From Ulota crispa (lineage: Eukaryota > Streptophyta > Bryopsida > Orthotrichales > Orthotrichaceae): 64,000 nucleotides of DNA. The DNA is taken from contig OY987250.1 of NCBI GenBank assembly GCA_963920765.1, positions 7,254,001 through 7,318,000 of the forward strand, read 5' to 3'. Made by a program: the position numbers and the translations under genes. Within the stretch, counting starts at the first letter, position 1, and each line of letters starts with the position of its first letter. The notes under the pieces were generated by a model that was not told the origin of the DNA, made no database searches, and was given only the letters and a program-made list of their open reading frames with translations. Positions 12,226 through 23,064 of this stretch are shown piece by piece.

Positions 12226-12824
12226 TCTGGTTCATTTTTCATACTTGGTGTTACCAAACACAAAAAAAAAATGCCATCCAAATGAGTACCTGCATTTAGC
12301 CCCTAATCTCTTGCTAACACTTCACATTATGTCCCAAGTCCAATTGAAATTTGAGAACCTAATTGCTGTAAAGTCAAAAATTGGGATTTGGCACTTTACA
12401 CTATATCCAAAGTTCTGCATTCTTGTTCATCACATTTTGCATGTACGGCAACATTGAAAAGAAATTGATGTCATGAGCCTCTCCCAAGATTTAAGTCAAC
12501 CATTTTGCTAAACCCAATTTTCAACCCAAATCCTACAAATATTTTTACGATATACATTCATTACTTTCTTTAATTCTCTCATTTGTCCTAAGTAACCCAA
12601 TAAAGCTTGGATCTTGAATACAGGTAGGACGTGTAAAGATGAGATGTAGGGGCATACTAGGTAGTGTGAAATTTTCAGTTTTTAGCACATTTAGCAACAT
12701 ATCTTTAGCCACTTTAGCTACTTATGAAAATCATATTTGAGACTACCGGTAAGGTTGCGGTACATGGAGTTCCATAGGCATTTTCTTAGCTTGTGGGCTG
12801 TGCATATTTTAGACCAAGGATTAA
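11476..12824. other. AT-rich intergenic sequence
   Basis: Contains the TA microsatellite at 12193-12224 and several ORFs of up to 100 codons that are low in complexity and have no domain I recognise. I see no gene. Confidence 0.45.
12193..12224. repeat. (TA)n microsatellite
   Basis: About 16 uninterrupted TA units. It makes the Tyr-Ile runs in the overlapping short ORFs, which are therefore not credible genes. Confidence 0.9.
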
Positions 12825-13203
12825 GAGCAGCTCCATCGCTTTCAATAGAAAGATAAAGTGAAATGTGTTTTGAAGAGCTAATTAGCAAGTCACTTGCAAT
12901 AACAGTTCCATTGTTTCCAAAACACTCCCATTGCATTTGCACTAACCCCTCGTCTTTTGCATTGGTCAACACCTTTTAGCTTTTTTTTCTTTAGCACATT
13001 TCAGCTATAGTCAAAGGACTTGAGTCCTTCATTGAGCTCTAGCCTAGTTAGGAAAGACCTTCACAATGGCGTGAACGGAAGCTTATACCGTCTCTCTACA
13101 TTATCTAGAAATGGGTAGCGGCAACGTGGTGGAGGTCTAAACAAGAAGTCCTACCGTTAAAGTACAAGTTAAGTCTATTCTTCCACCTATAATGGAGCTG
13201 CTC
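12825..13203. mobile_element. Tourist/Harbinger-like MITE with TAA target duplication
   Basis: TAA lies on both sides (12822-12824 and 13204-13206). The left end is GAGCAGCTCCATCG and the right end, read inward, GAGCAGCTCCATTA. A TAA/TTA trinucleotide duplication is the PIF/Harbinger (Tourist) signature. The 379-bp interior is non-coding. The ends resemble those of the element at 3997-4332. Confidence 0.6.
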
Positions 13204-15527
13204 TAAAGATGAAAATTTCCAAAAAAACTAGCTTTGCAAGGAAGTTCAATAAAGAAATCCATTTTCATGCAAAATTGTCATATGAGAAGATGATACCATT
13301 TGATGTTTTATTACTCTAACAAAAACATGTGCTTTGTTTTAGTGAATTCATGAATTTTTCTACCTTTAAAGAAGGCAATGCCAACAGTCACAAAGTGCAT
13401 TCAATGCAAAAAGATTGAGCCCCCTAAGATTCCCCTCCAAAGTATCAAAAGGATCCCAAGATATGTACTTATTATAACAAACAAATCATTAATCTCCTAT
13501 TTCTGCCCACCTTTTGAGTTCAATGCAATCATGAAAGTTATATTGTTATGTCATCCCAGTTGGACAAAGCTATGGGTACAAATGTACAATGAAACCATAA
13601 ATTCTATTTTACTTTATTTGAATAGATGAGTGAAGTACTTGGATAATGACTAGTGAGTACATTTACGTATTTTATGAGTACAATGCCTTTTGTATTACAT
13701 TAAATTGTATGTGGCTAAGGTCCTTAATATAAGATAACTGCAAATATGAGTGATTTTTCTTATATTTCTTATACTCACACTAACATGCCTAGCTCCCAAA
13801 AATAATTGGCTTTGTCAAATATTGGAGGGCTTTTAGATGGCTCAAGTTTTTCCTAATGTTTTGCGTTTAATGGCCGGTTGTTTGGTCATTTAACATATAC
13901 AATCCAAATATTAGTAAAAATTCTTAAGTTTTCTATTGATCTTAGCTAGAAATATGCAAGGTATCTTTGATGAGAAAGCAATACCTTGAAGTAAGATTTA
14001 AAAAATAAAATAACCAAAAACATGACTCAAAACAGAAAAAAAAGACAAACAAAAAAAACAAAGAGTGACCTCAATATTTTGTGTCTCCTTCATCCTCGGC
14101 CCCGTAAATCGTGCCCTCTTGGCTCCATATACCCTCTAGATACCCTGGTTCCATATACCCTCTAGATACCCCCGGCTCCCTATACCCTCCCGTCCAATCC
14201 AATATTTTCTCAGCATCTTTTTTTGGAGTTGGATCCATTGAACAACAGTTGATACCCGTCCTTCCAGTCAATATTTCAATTGATACCCGTCCTTCCAATC
14301 AATATTGCAATTGATACCCGTCCTCCCAGTCAATATTGCAGTTGATACCCGTTATCCCAGTCAGTATCCCTTAAACCTTTGCTCAGGCAGTCATGCCCTT
14401 GCCCTTACATGCTACAGTAATTAGATTGGACAAGGAATTTAAGATTACATTATTTTGATCTAAAATCCATAAGTCTGTCCATATTGAAACTTAGATGTGT
14501 TCTTTATGTTTTAAATTTCTTTACCCTCTAGCAGCCAAAAGTTTCCTCGAACACATTGGATTTTGGGTAGGCTTGTATTGTTGAGATTTTTGACCAATTT
14601 TTGAAATTTTTATATGAGAAGTAGCTTTGTAAGGGTCATGTAGGGATATGGTATTATTTGAAATTAGGTTTACTGCTACATGGAGGGCAAGCTGGGCATG
14701 CTAGTTGCCCTAAACTATCCGAAGGGCAAGCACAGAAGGTAGATTTGTCAACAAAATAGGCAGTTGGTCAAGCTCCTATGTCTCCTTATGCATTCCGCCT
14801 AGGACTTTATAGAGACATAATTTGAATGAACAAAATTTAGTATCTTTGAGTTGAGAGGGAATTCCAAACTCCTTAGTTGAATGAGAATATTTCAATCCTA
14901 AGAAGTATTGGATGATTTAAGAAATGGAACTAAAAGTTAATGATGGGAACAAATTTGTGAACATACTATCAACTTACAAAGAATATGTTAGGAATTTTTG
15001 TTTGAGTGTGCCCAAAACATTAGTGTATTAGATAAATATATAAACCTTTGAATTGCAATAGTTATTAAAGATTATTTTTGTTTAAATTTTATCAATTAGA
15101 AAAAATCTTTCAAACTACCTTTTGTATTTTTATTTTTCACATTTTGCCTTAGAAGTTTGGTTTGCAAAAGTAATCAGTATATTGTGAAGTCCTAGCACAT
15201 GTTCGCAATAGAGGTCCATGTAGGGTGTAATTCATGACTCCATAGGCCATGAAAATTTCTAGAGATATGCCTCACTTGCTCTAAAGCATGGTTAATCATA
15301 AAATTTAGCACCCATTTGCAAAAAGTTCTCAACTAATGATTAAAGAGACCTATTTTTTGGGTAGAGGTCAAACAATTTTTATACTAACTTCAAATGACCA
15401 TATCTCTCAATCTACTTGGTCAAGCTCCAAAAAGTTATAACTTTGTCTTTCTATGTATATATACTGCTACAATTTTAGGTTAGATTCTTGAAAAGCAAAA
15501 AAAATTTGTTCTTGGGATCAAAGAATT
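13204..15527. other. Intergenic, no gene recognised
   Basis: AT-rich sequence apart from the minisatellite at 14112-14370. The ORFs are short and without recognisable domains. Confidence 0.45.
14112..14370. repeat. Two adjoining minisatellites (~26-33 bp units)
   Basis: The first part (14112-14190) repeats a unit containing CCATATACCCTCTAGATACC about three times. The second part (14249-14370) repeats TTGATACCCGTCC plus CAGTCAATATTGCA four times, with a period of about 31-33 bp and small differences between copies. Both are CT-rich on this strand. Confidence 0.8.
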
Positions 15528-15673
15528 CACTAGAAGAAAAATGTGTCCTAAACAATTGGTTCCAAATGACTTCAAATGTCCTAACGGCAACTATACAATA
15601 ACTCAATTACAGTTGCTTACAGCATTTACAATTGTTGTGAACTAGTCATTTAGGACACATTTTTCTTTTAGTG
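15528..15673. mobile_element. CACTA-like MITE, copy 1 (146 bp)
   Basis: Begins CACTAGAAGAAAAATGTGTC and ends with its inverse GACACATTTTTCTTTTAGTG. A 3-bp duplication ATT flanks it (15525-15527 and 15674-15676). A CACTA terminus plus a 3-bp duplication defines the CACTA/EnSpm group, and the end resembles the classic CACTACAAGAAAA terminus. Related copies lie at 38551-38705 and about 54402-54555. Confidence 0.75.
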
Positions 15674-15676
15674 ATT

Positions 15677-16395
15677 AAAGATGATAGATTTGAGTCCCTT
15701 TTGAGGAAAAAATGACCGCAGTCATTAGGAAGTCAAAGATGCATTTTTCACATATTGTATCAACATGTATGTTGGATAAAGCATAAAGATGTCAAGTGAA
15801 GAAACTTTGTGTGAAGCAAATTGATATGAGTTTTTTCAAACCCACTACAAGTATCTTAAAGCTTCATATGTGCCTCAATATGCCTTGCAAGCATGTTTGC
15901 ACTATCACTTCACCAATCATGATGTTTGTTTTTAGATGAAATAGTGTTGTTATTGTTGTTGTCAAATTGCAAATTGGTTGTGTGCAGATTTGGTCTTGGT
16001 AATCATTATTCTACTTTTTACTTATAAGGGTGCACAACAACTCTGTAATTGAATTGTGCTAAGACCATACAAGGCCTTGGGTTGAAGAGGCTCAAAAAGA
16101 ATGTAGAAGATAAACACATTGAAGATAAGGTATCTAAATTTTTCTAAAGCCCAAATACTGATAGCAAGTTTTTTTTGCTTGAACACTTTACCAACAAGTG
16201 CATCACCAAGAACAGACTACTATAAAACAAACAAAATGTGATTTGAATGAATGAAGTTTCAAAACATGATTATGCTAACAAAACCATCTTATACATTTTG
16301 AAAACCTAAAGACAACTTTATAATAGGAGGCCAGACTATTGAGCCCAAGATGGTCCAAGTCCTTGTCATAGATTGGTTGGAATTTTAAATCACAA
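15677..16395. other. AT-rich intergenic sequence, nothing recognised
   Basis: AT-rich DNA with no ORF of note and no bounded element. Confidence 0.45.
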
Positions 16396-16930
16396 CCCCT
16401 AAACACCCAATTGACCATTTTTTAGTCGCTGCCCTTTTTTGTAAGCTACCCAAAATGAAAAAAAAAAAACATTTTTTGATTTCTTTTCTTAATACAAGAA
16501 AGCAATACTTTCCAACCCACTTTGAATCATGTCAATCCAAGTTAAACACCACCAAGGAGAATTTTTCAAATTCAAACACTTCAATATTTGCTAGTGTTAC
16601 AAAATTTACTATTTTAGGTAACTAATGATGTTCTCTAATTCAATAAAATTGCGTTTTTGAAGTTTTGAATAGAATTTCTACCCTAAACCAATCATATCAA
16701 ATTTAAAATTCTATGAATAAAACTAGTAATTTTGATGAATATTAAATATTAAGTGCTACTAAATTCATTAAATAAGAATCCAAAACTTTTTTTGATTGTT
16801 TGACCATATGGATAATTGCTAAATGTCATGATTCTTATTTTCTCATTTAAAGCAACCTTCATTGAAGTTACAAAAATATCATTTTATAACTCATCAATGT
16901 TTTGCCCTTACTCCCTTGGGCGTTTAGGGG
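16396..16930. mobile_element. TTAA-type piggyBac-like element, one flank decayed (~535 bp)
   Basis: The right side is intact: GGGCGTTTAGGGG followed by TTAA (16931-16934). The left end reads CCCCTAAACACCC, but the preceding bases are ACAA rather than TTAA. The ends match each other for at least 10 bp as inverted repeats. It is non-coding. Confidence 0.45.
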
Positions 16931-16934
16931 TTAA

Positions 16935-17303
16935 AGACCTTTACTTCAAGTACCAAGACCAAAATTTTGAAAAGTACAATAATTTTTAGAAGACAAGGTC
17001 TACCACACTCTAATTTCCAAAATTTGGATCCACATAGAATACAAAACTGTTTTTTTTGTCTTAAATTAATGTCAAATTTCACTAAATGACAATCATCAAA
17101 ATCAGTATTTATTTATTTCTACAAACAAACATAGAAAGACAAGATTGAAATTCTCAATGCTTTTACTAGTTTTACTTAGCCTCCTTCATTCATTCTCTTT
17201 TGAGATACCACAACTCGGAATTATAAGCTCAATACTGTGGCCTCAGATATGGGAGAAACAACTATATAATAATGTAATTATAAGTGAACCCTTGAGGTGC
17301 TTC
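16935..17303. other. Short AT-rich spacer between two TTAA-type elements
   Basis: No gene or bounded element. An 81-codon ORF starting at 17145 runs into the next element and looks like chance. Confidence 0.4.
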
Positions 17304-17307
17304 TTAA

Positions 17308-18196
17308 ACCCTAAAGGCCCAACTGTCCCTAGGGGGACAGTTGAGATTTCGGGCATGTACCTAGGTAATTTAGTTTTTGTGATTTTTTAAAACTTTTATT
17401 GAAGGTGGAGAATTCCAAGACTTATCTAGGATTTAAATTTTTTTGTCATTTTGACATTTGATAAAGAAGTTATGCAAGAATTTCTGCTGCTCAAGGGAGG
17501 GAGTGCAATCGGGGCAGTCCAAAAACTTCTTAAAACTTTGTATTTTCTAAAAATATAAATATGAAATTGGTTCTCTAGATTTTTTTATATGTGGGAAGCT
17601 TTGAATCATTCAACTTCAATCGATGAGATGAAAGTTATGAGATGTTTTAGTTTGTGGGCAATTATGGATTCTCTACTCTAAAATAAACTTTGAAGTCCTT
17701 TATTTTCCACAATTTTTAATATTTTGGGAAAAAAACTAAACCTAAGGAAGTAGATTGTTTATCACAACATTATAACCGCTGGTATTTTCATTTTTTCATT
17801 TTAATAATTAAATTCTTAACAATTTAGTGATGTGATCCATTCTCTACTTCTTTTTATTCACTATTTTCCCCCATGTGTTGTATAGTTCCAATTGATTTGA
17901 AAATTCTCCCACAGATACCTAACTTGGTGTGCTACATGTAAAAAATGGACAAAGGCTTCTGAATTTTTTTTGACAGCACAAAAAAAAACCTCTTTTTTCA
18001 CTTTAGATGTAAATATCTCCCTCCTCTCCATCTAGAATGACCTGTTTTTTTCCCACAAGTACCTCTTCTAGTCTAAGGCAAGATCCTATGGTTGGATTTG
18101 CAAAACAAACTTTATTTCCTACTTTTCTACTCATTCCCCCCAAAGTGCTAGTTAACAATGACTTTCACTGGAGAAAATTGCTTGGGCCTTTAGGGG
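17308..18196 (-). mobile_element. TTAA-flanked piggyBac-like element, copy E (inverted, ~889 bp)
   Basis: TTAA at 17304-17307 and 18197-18200. The left end reads ACCCTAAAGGCCC and the right end, inward, CCCCTAAAGGCCC. The interior is the reverse complement of the copy A/B family; for example GGATTCTCTACTCTAAA here corresponds to TTTAGAGTAGAGAATCC in copy B. So the family occurs in both orientations. Confidence 0.6.
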
Positions 18197-18200
18197 TTAA

Positions 18201-19070
18201 AGCTACTTGTGTTAAAATTTTGGTCTCAAATTTTGGTTCAAATTGCCCCAAGTTTTGATGACCTCAACTCCTACTATAAACTCACCCTACTCTTTTAGTC
18301 CCAAAGTCAAAAGTTGTTTCAAACCAAGACCATGTTTCTTTAAACTACATTTAATAATATATTTAGCTTGCCTTCACAATTAGGTTGCCTTACCCTAGAA
18401 AGTTACCTCATGACTCATCACTTGGCCCCTTGGAGGTGCCCGCAACTCTTTACATATTAGGATTTCACATGGTTTATGACTTGGAAGCCAGAAGTTTGAT
18501 TTTGTGTAATTTTGTTGTTATTACCAAGCTCTTTAAAATAACTATTGCAATAATTGTTAATAAAGGTTAGTGTAGTAACCTTAAGTATTTATACAAGGAA
18601 ATTACAAATAGGGGCACAAAAATGAAATATATTACAAATAACCCTAGGCACATTTTCAAAATAATTTGTAAATTTTTGTAATTTTTATAGTTTGGACATA
18701 CGTTCATTTATTTACGTAACATTAAATGTTAGCCATCTTCCAAAAAATTTAGAGTTCTCTCCAAAAAAGCCATCTTGTTTACTAAAATTTCTTTATTTAA
18801 GCTTGATTTGGAGAAGCCTTTAAGTTTTTTGAAAATTAACTTACATTTAATGTGATGTATTTGATTATTACTGCCAAAAATCTTACTTCATTTTGACACT
18901 TGCAACTCTAAACCAAACAAACAAAAAAACAAAAAACAGAAACATGGATAACATTGCCAAATTGCCAAACACCTATTACATTTTGCCCATAATTATATGT
19001 AGTTTACTAATAATAACAATGTTAGCTAAGATAAGGAAAAAATAAATTCTGGTGGAACTGGTTCTATTAA
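18201..19070. repeat. Spacer containing a dispersed repeat (18370-18600)
   Basis: About 18370-18600 is related, in inverse orientation, to about 30970-31260. Shared blocks include AATTAGGTTGCCTTA, CCTCATGACTCATCACTTGG and TGGAGGTGC. The rest is AT-rich with nothing recognised. Confidence 0.45.
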
Positions 19071-20315
19071 GGGGAAATATAAAAAATGATCCTGATAATT
19101 GGTCATATTTTGAAAATAACCCCGAGAAGTCAAAAATAATAAAAATAGGCCTCATCAGCCTTAAAATTTTTGTTTTTTCCCTGGTCGCGAGACATGCACA
19201 CAACAATGCTGGGAGGTAAGGAAAAATGAGATGAAAATGGGTAGAACCACAAAAAGCACACATCCATGTATTGTACTAATATTAGTGTTTTTCATCCATA
19301 TTTTGGTAAATTTGGTGCACGTTTAGGTAGGCACCTGGCAAATTCATCTAATTTCTCACCCAAAATTTCTAGTGTTGTGGTTGTGAAGCACAAACTTAGG
19401 AAAGATTTTGGCAAAAATTTGCCAAGAATTTAAACGCTACTCACCACATATCAAAAGTAGGCCTTGCAACTAAGGTGACCAAAGTTTTGTGCAAGTTTTA
19501 TTTATGGGAATCGATATATGCACACAAAGGGAGGGGGGTAAATTTGAGATATAAACCATCAAAAAGCTGAATTTGGAAAATGTGAATTCAAATTTGGATT
19601 TAGAGATCTAGATTTAACCTAGAATTGCAATAGGAGTTACAATTGAACAATGCCGAATGGAAAAGCTTAGTTGTATCTTAAAAACAAGGTAAAAGTAATA
19701 TTTTCCCCCCTAGCTAAGCTGTTCCATTTGGCATTGTTCAATTGTAACTCCTATTGTGGTTCTAGGCTAAATCTAGATCTCTAAATCCAAATTTGAATTC
19801 ACATTTTCCAAATTCAGCTTTTTGATGGTTTATATCTCAAATTTACCCCCCCTCCCTTTGTGTGCATATATCGATTCCCATAAATAAAACTTGCACAAAA
19901 TTTTGGTTACCTTAGTTGCAAGGCCTACTTTTGATATGTGGTGAGTAGCGTTTAAATTCTTGGCAAATTTTTGCCAAAATCTTTCCTAAGTTTGTGCTTC
20001 ACAACCACAACACTAGAAATTTTGGGTGAGAAATTAGATGAATTTGCCAGGTGCCTACCTAAACGTGCACCAAATTTACCAAAATATGGATGAAAGATAC
20101 TAATATTAGTACAATACATGGATGTGTGCTTTTTGTTGGTTCTACCCATTTTCATCCCATTTTTCCTTATCTCCTAGCATTGTTGTGTGCATGTCTTGTG
20201 ACCAAGGAAAAAACAGAAATTTTAAGGCTAATGAGGCCTATTTTTGATATTTTTGAATTCTCAAGGTTATTTTCAAAATACAACCAATTATCAGGATCAT
20301 TTTTGATATTTCCCC
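19071..20315. mobile_element. Large foldback element: ~600-bp inverted arms, 43-nt loop
   Basis: The left arm (19071-19670) and right arm (19714-20315) are reverse complements along nearly their whole length, with only scattered differences such as GGTCGCGAGAC against GTCTTGTGACC. The outer ends read GGGGAAATAT on both arms. The palindrome has no protein gene; ORFs on the two arms mirror each other. TTAA stands directly before the left end, and TTAA also occurs 4 bp beyond the right end, so the insertion boundaries are unclear. Weaker relatives of the arm sequence lie at about 28490-28650. A transcript through it would form a very long hairpin. Confidence 0.8.
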
Positions 20316-20382
20316 TTTTTTAAATTGCATTTTTTTCAAATAAAAATCTAAGGTAGGTTCTTTATACTTGTCTCAAAACCAC

Positions 20383-20731
20383 ACCTACCCGCAAACTAAA
20401 ACTTCTCATAACTTTCATCTCATAAATCAAAATTGAATGATCCAAAGCTCCCCACGTCTATATAAGCCTAAAGAACCTATATCAGATTTTTATTCGAAAA
20501 AAGTGCAATTTAAAAAAAAAGTTTTGGCTACATGTCAAGCATCATTTTCCAAATTCTCAATTTTAACTTCTTCAGTAAATTTCAGAATGAAGAAAAAGTT
20601 AGATGCCCACATAGGTCTTGGAATTCCTTATCTTCTATAAAAATCTCAAAAAACCACGCAAAGTAGTTTAGGCATAGGTACATGCCCGAAATCCCATTTG
20701 TCCCCAAAAATGGCCCATGGTCCTTTAGGGG
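20383..20731 (+). mobile_element. Truncated TTAA-type element, copy F (3' half only)
   Basis: Ends GGTCCTTTAGGGG followed by TTAA (20732-20735). The preceding 350 bp match the right half of copies A and B, including ACTTTCATCT and TGATCCAAAGCT. The left half is missing; the foldback at 19071-20315 lies just upstream. Confidence 0.5.
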
Positions 20732-20735
20732 TTAA

Positions 20736-21045
20736 AGTAAGTCATGCTAATGTGATTTTGCAATGATTGGTTTTAATAATGAGCTTCTATTAACGTTAAA
20801 GTTCTAAACTACATGAAGGTCACCAAGTCCAAATCTGAATTCAAATTTCTCAAATTTAACTTTTTGATGGCAAAAATCTAAGATTTACCTCGAAGAGGGT
20901 GTGTGTTTATATCAAACCCCGAGTTTGCACATATCAATTTCCTTGAGACAATAACTATTTGCTTAATTAATTGTATCATATAAGTTGTTTCAAGTACCAA
21001 AATAAAAAAGTGTGAGCACATCATCAGTAGAATTCATCAAATAAG
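20736..21045. other. Short spacer, nothing recognised
   Basis: AT-rich; a few words resemble the foldback arm (AATTCAAATTT, TTTTTGATGG). No gene. Confidence 0.35.
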
Positions 21046-21276
21046 TCACACAATAGCAAACCTGAGTCTGAAGTCCTGAATTTCCGCCACAAACAGGCCC
21101 CTCATGCCCGTGTTCCCAATCAGAATCCACGCAGCGCCTGCTGTGTAGATCCGACTCCTGCACAAGCCACCTAGGTTCCGGAGGATTGCAAAAAGGCCCT
21201 TTGCTTTCGAGGAAGCTCCTGTTTTTAATATGCGGGAAAGAAGCCGCAACAGCCAAGAAAGAAACCACTCGGTCAA
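21046..21276 (-). other. Protein-like ORF, possible gene fragment or isolated exon
   Basis: An uninterrupted 76-codon reading frame in a GC-richer island amid AT-rich DNA. The middle part, with GLFAILRNLGGLC and RIYTAGAAWILIGNTGMRGL, has a balanced, hydrophobic-rich composition unlike the low-complexity ORFs nearby. A possible donor, CAG followed by GTTTGC, lies close to its 3' end. I do not recognise the family. It could be a captured exon of a membrane protein or simply chance. No adjacent exon was found. Confidence 0.2.
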
Positions 21277-21425
21277 AGAGAATTTGTGATATTATTGAAA
21301 CTTCAAGGGTATTTCAGGGGTATTTGTGATATTAGTGCAAACTTCAGGGGTATCCATGAAATTTTCCCTTCTATTAATCGCAGAATTGGTTGGAAAATTA
21401 TGTATCAATGAGAGAAGTAACTTAA

Positions 21426-21784
21426 CCCTTAAACACCTAGGCCCAAATCCGTGGCATGCCCTGCACTGTACAGTTATAGTGCACAAGCTGTGCCCAACCT
21501 GTAGTGTTGCTGCAGAGAGTGGGAAAAGTCAATAGTGCATGCTGCCCACATGAAATTTGTAAGAAGGACAAGAAGGGACTTATCAACCACGGTTGTGAAT
21601 ATTCTCACAAATTTCAATTTTGAAAACATGGGGACTTTCAATCAATCCAATTTTGACTCTCCATGGTAAAAAACCTTGCAATGACCACTCTTGAAAAAAA
21701 TTGAATAAAAAAACTTTTTACCAACCTCCAGACTATTTATTTTGCACACAAAGGACGATAATTGTCCTCTTCGACCTTTAGGGG
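21426..21784. mobile_element. TTAA-flanked piggyBac-like element (~359 bp), weak ends
   Basis: TTAA at 21422-21425 and 21785-21788. The ends are CCCTTAAACACCTAGG and, inward, CCCCTAAAGGTCGAAG; they match for the first eight or so bases only. It may be one element or two ends of different elements. It lies directly upstream of the PLMT 5' region. Confidence 0.4.
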
Positions 21785-21799
21785 TTAAAATAAAAATGA

Positions 21800-22128
21800 A
21801 ATGCTAACCAGCTTCGGGAGGCACAGCTGTCAAGTGCTGATGCAACGAGAATGCTGACGTGGCCGAGCATCTCGCTCTCCTGTGATTCCCTCCGGCAAAC
21901 TCTTCCCCCATCTTGCGGCGTTTCTTCATCAGAAACGGCGATGCTCTTCATCTCCTGAGCTCCCCCTCTACGATTTCCTCCACCGTGCAACTCTGCTTAT
22001 ACACTGGTGTGCTTCAAGGATTTCGGAGTTCAGTTGTGGCGACAGTATCTCGGATCACTTCTTCAGCTGGGCGGCTCCAACTTGAGCTGGTGGAATTCCA
22101 ACGGAGTGAAGCAATCAACCTGAAATCG
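21800..22128 (+). other. Probable promoter and 5' UTR exon of the PLMT gene
   Basis: A GC-richer block without a long ORF that stands out from the AT-rich surroundings. It ends at a strong splice donor, ATCG followed by GTAAGC (22128/22129). A matching acceptor, CATGACAG, ends at 23050, 14 bases before the PLMT start codon. I infer a 5' UTR exon with an intron of about 920 bp. The transcription start was not located. Confidence 0.4.
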
Positions 22129-22714
22129 GTAAGCTTTGATGGTGCCGTTTCTTTCAGTTTGTGGGTTTTACCAACTTTCAAGGCAATGCTATGTATTTTA
22201 GGGAACTATTAATACGTAACGAAACCAAAATGGGTGAATTCACCATCGCTATAACAAGTTTCACTTCAAATATGTCCTTAGAATGTAATCCCGAGGTGGG
22301 TGCAAACAGAAGTGGCTCTACCCTAAATTTCAGATGTTCAAGTGAAGAGGCGAAGTTCTGAGAGTGACCGGAAATCATGGAATGAAAGTCACACCCTAGA
22401 ATTTAAACATTTGTTTTTTCAGAGGTTTTTGTTGAGGCAATGTGAGCTAGGTTGTATCTTAGAGGACCTAGAGATAGAAATTCAGTGAAAAAATAGGGTT
22501 TCCTCTTTCAGGTCTCATTCTTTGAAGGCCCCGTAGATTGGTCGAGTACCCCTATCTTGACTGTAGGGTGCTCTTTGAAAATCCTTACACAACATTGTGG
22601 AGTATTGCAATCAGGGTTTGTCAAATAGGGGTTTGATCTCATTGACCGTGCTTTTACAAAACTATGAGGATCCTCTTGCTCACAAGGTCTTTGTTGTATT
22701 AAAACCAGATGACT

Positions 22715-22945
22715 GCTATTTTGTGAGCGTAAAATGGTGAGCATGAGCTGTGAGCCAAGATTTATGTGAGCATGAATTGATTGAGTTCAAAATCAATGGA
22801 AAACCTAAATAATGACAAGTTTTTCAAGAGAAGAAAGTTTAAAATGCACAATCATAAGGCCTTGTGTACATGATTATAGGTGAAGTTTATTATTTTGATA
22901 AAAAATCTAAGCTCACCGCTCACATATCCCCGCTCACAATATAGC
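22715..22945. mobile_element. MITE family with GCTATTTTGTGAGC ends, copy 2
   Basis: The left end is GCTATTTTGTGAGCG and the right end, inward, GCTATATTGTGAGCG. It aligns with 3591-3830 over its whole length. If the 5' UTR intron is right, it lies within that intron. Confidence 0.6.
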
Positions 22946-23064
22946 ATTCCCTTTTAAAGCCTCGGCTTAAAATGAGATGTATAGGTTTCTGTATGAGCTC
23001 TTCTTGCATTGATTTGAGTTAACGATGCGTGTATTGACATGACATGACAGATTAGAAAGAAGCC

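Noticed and set aside
12045..12457. Several overlapping ORFs around 12.1-12.4 kb
   Set aside because: All read through the TA microsatellite and show Tyr-Ile runs; no domain.
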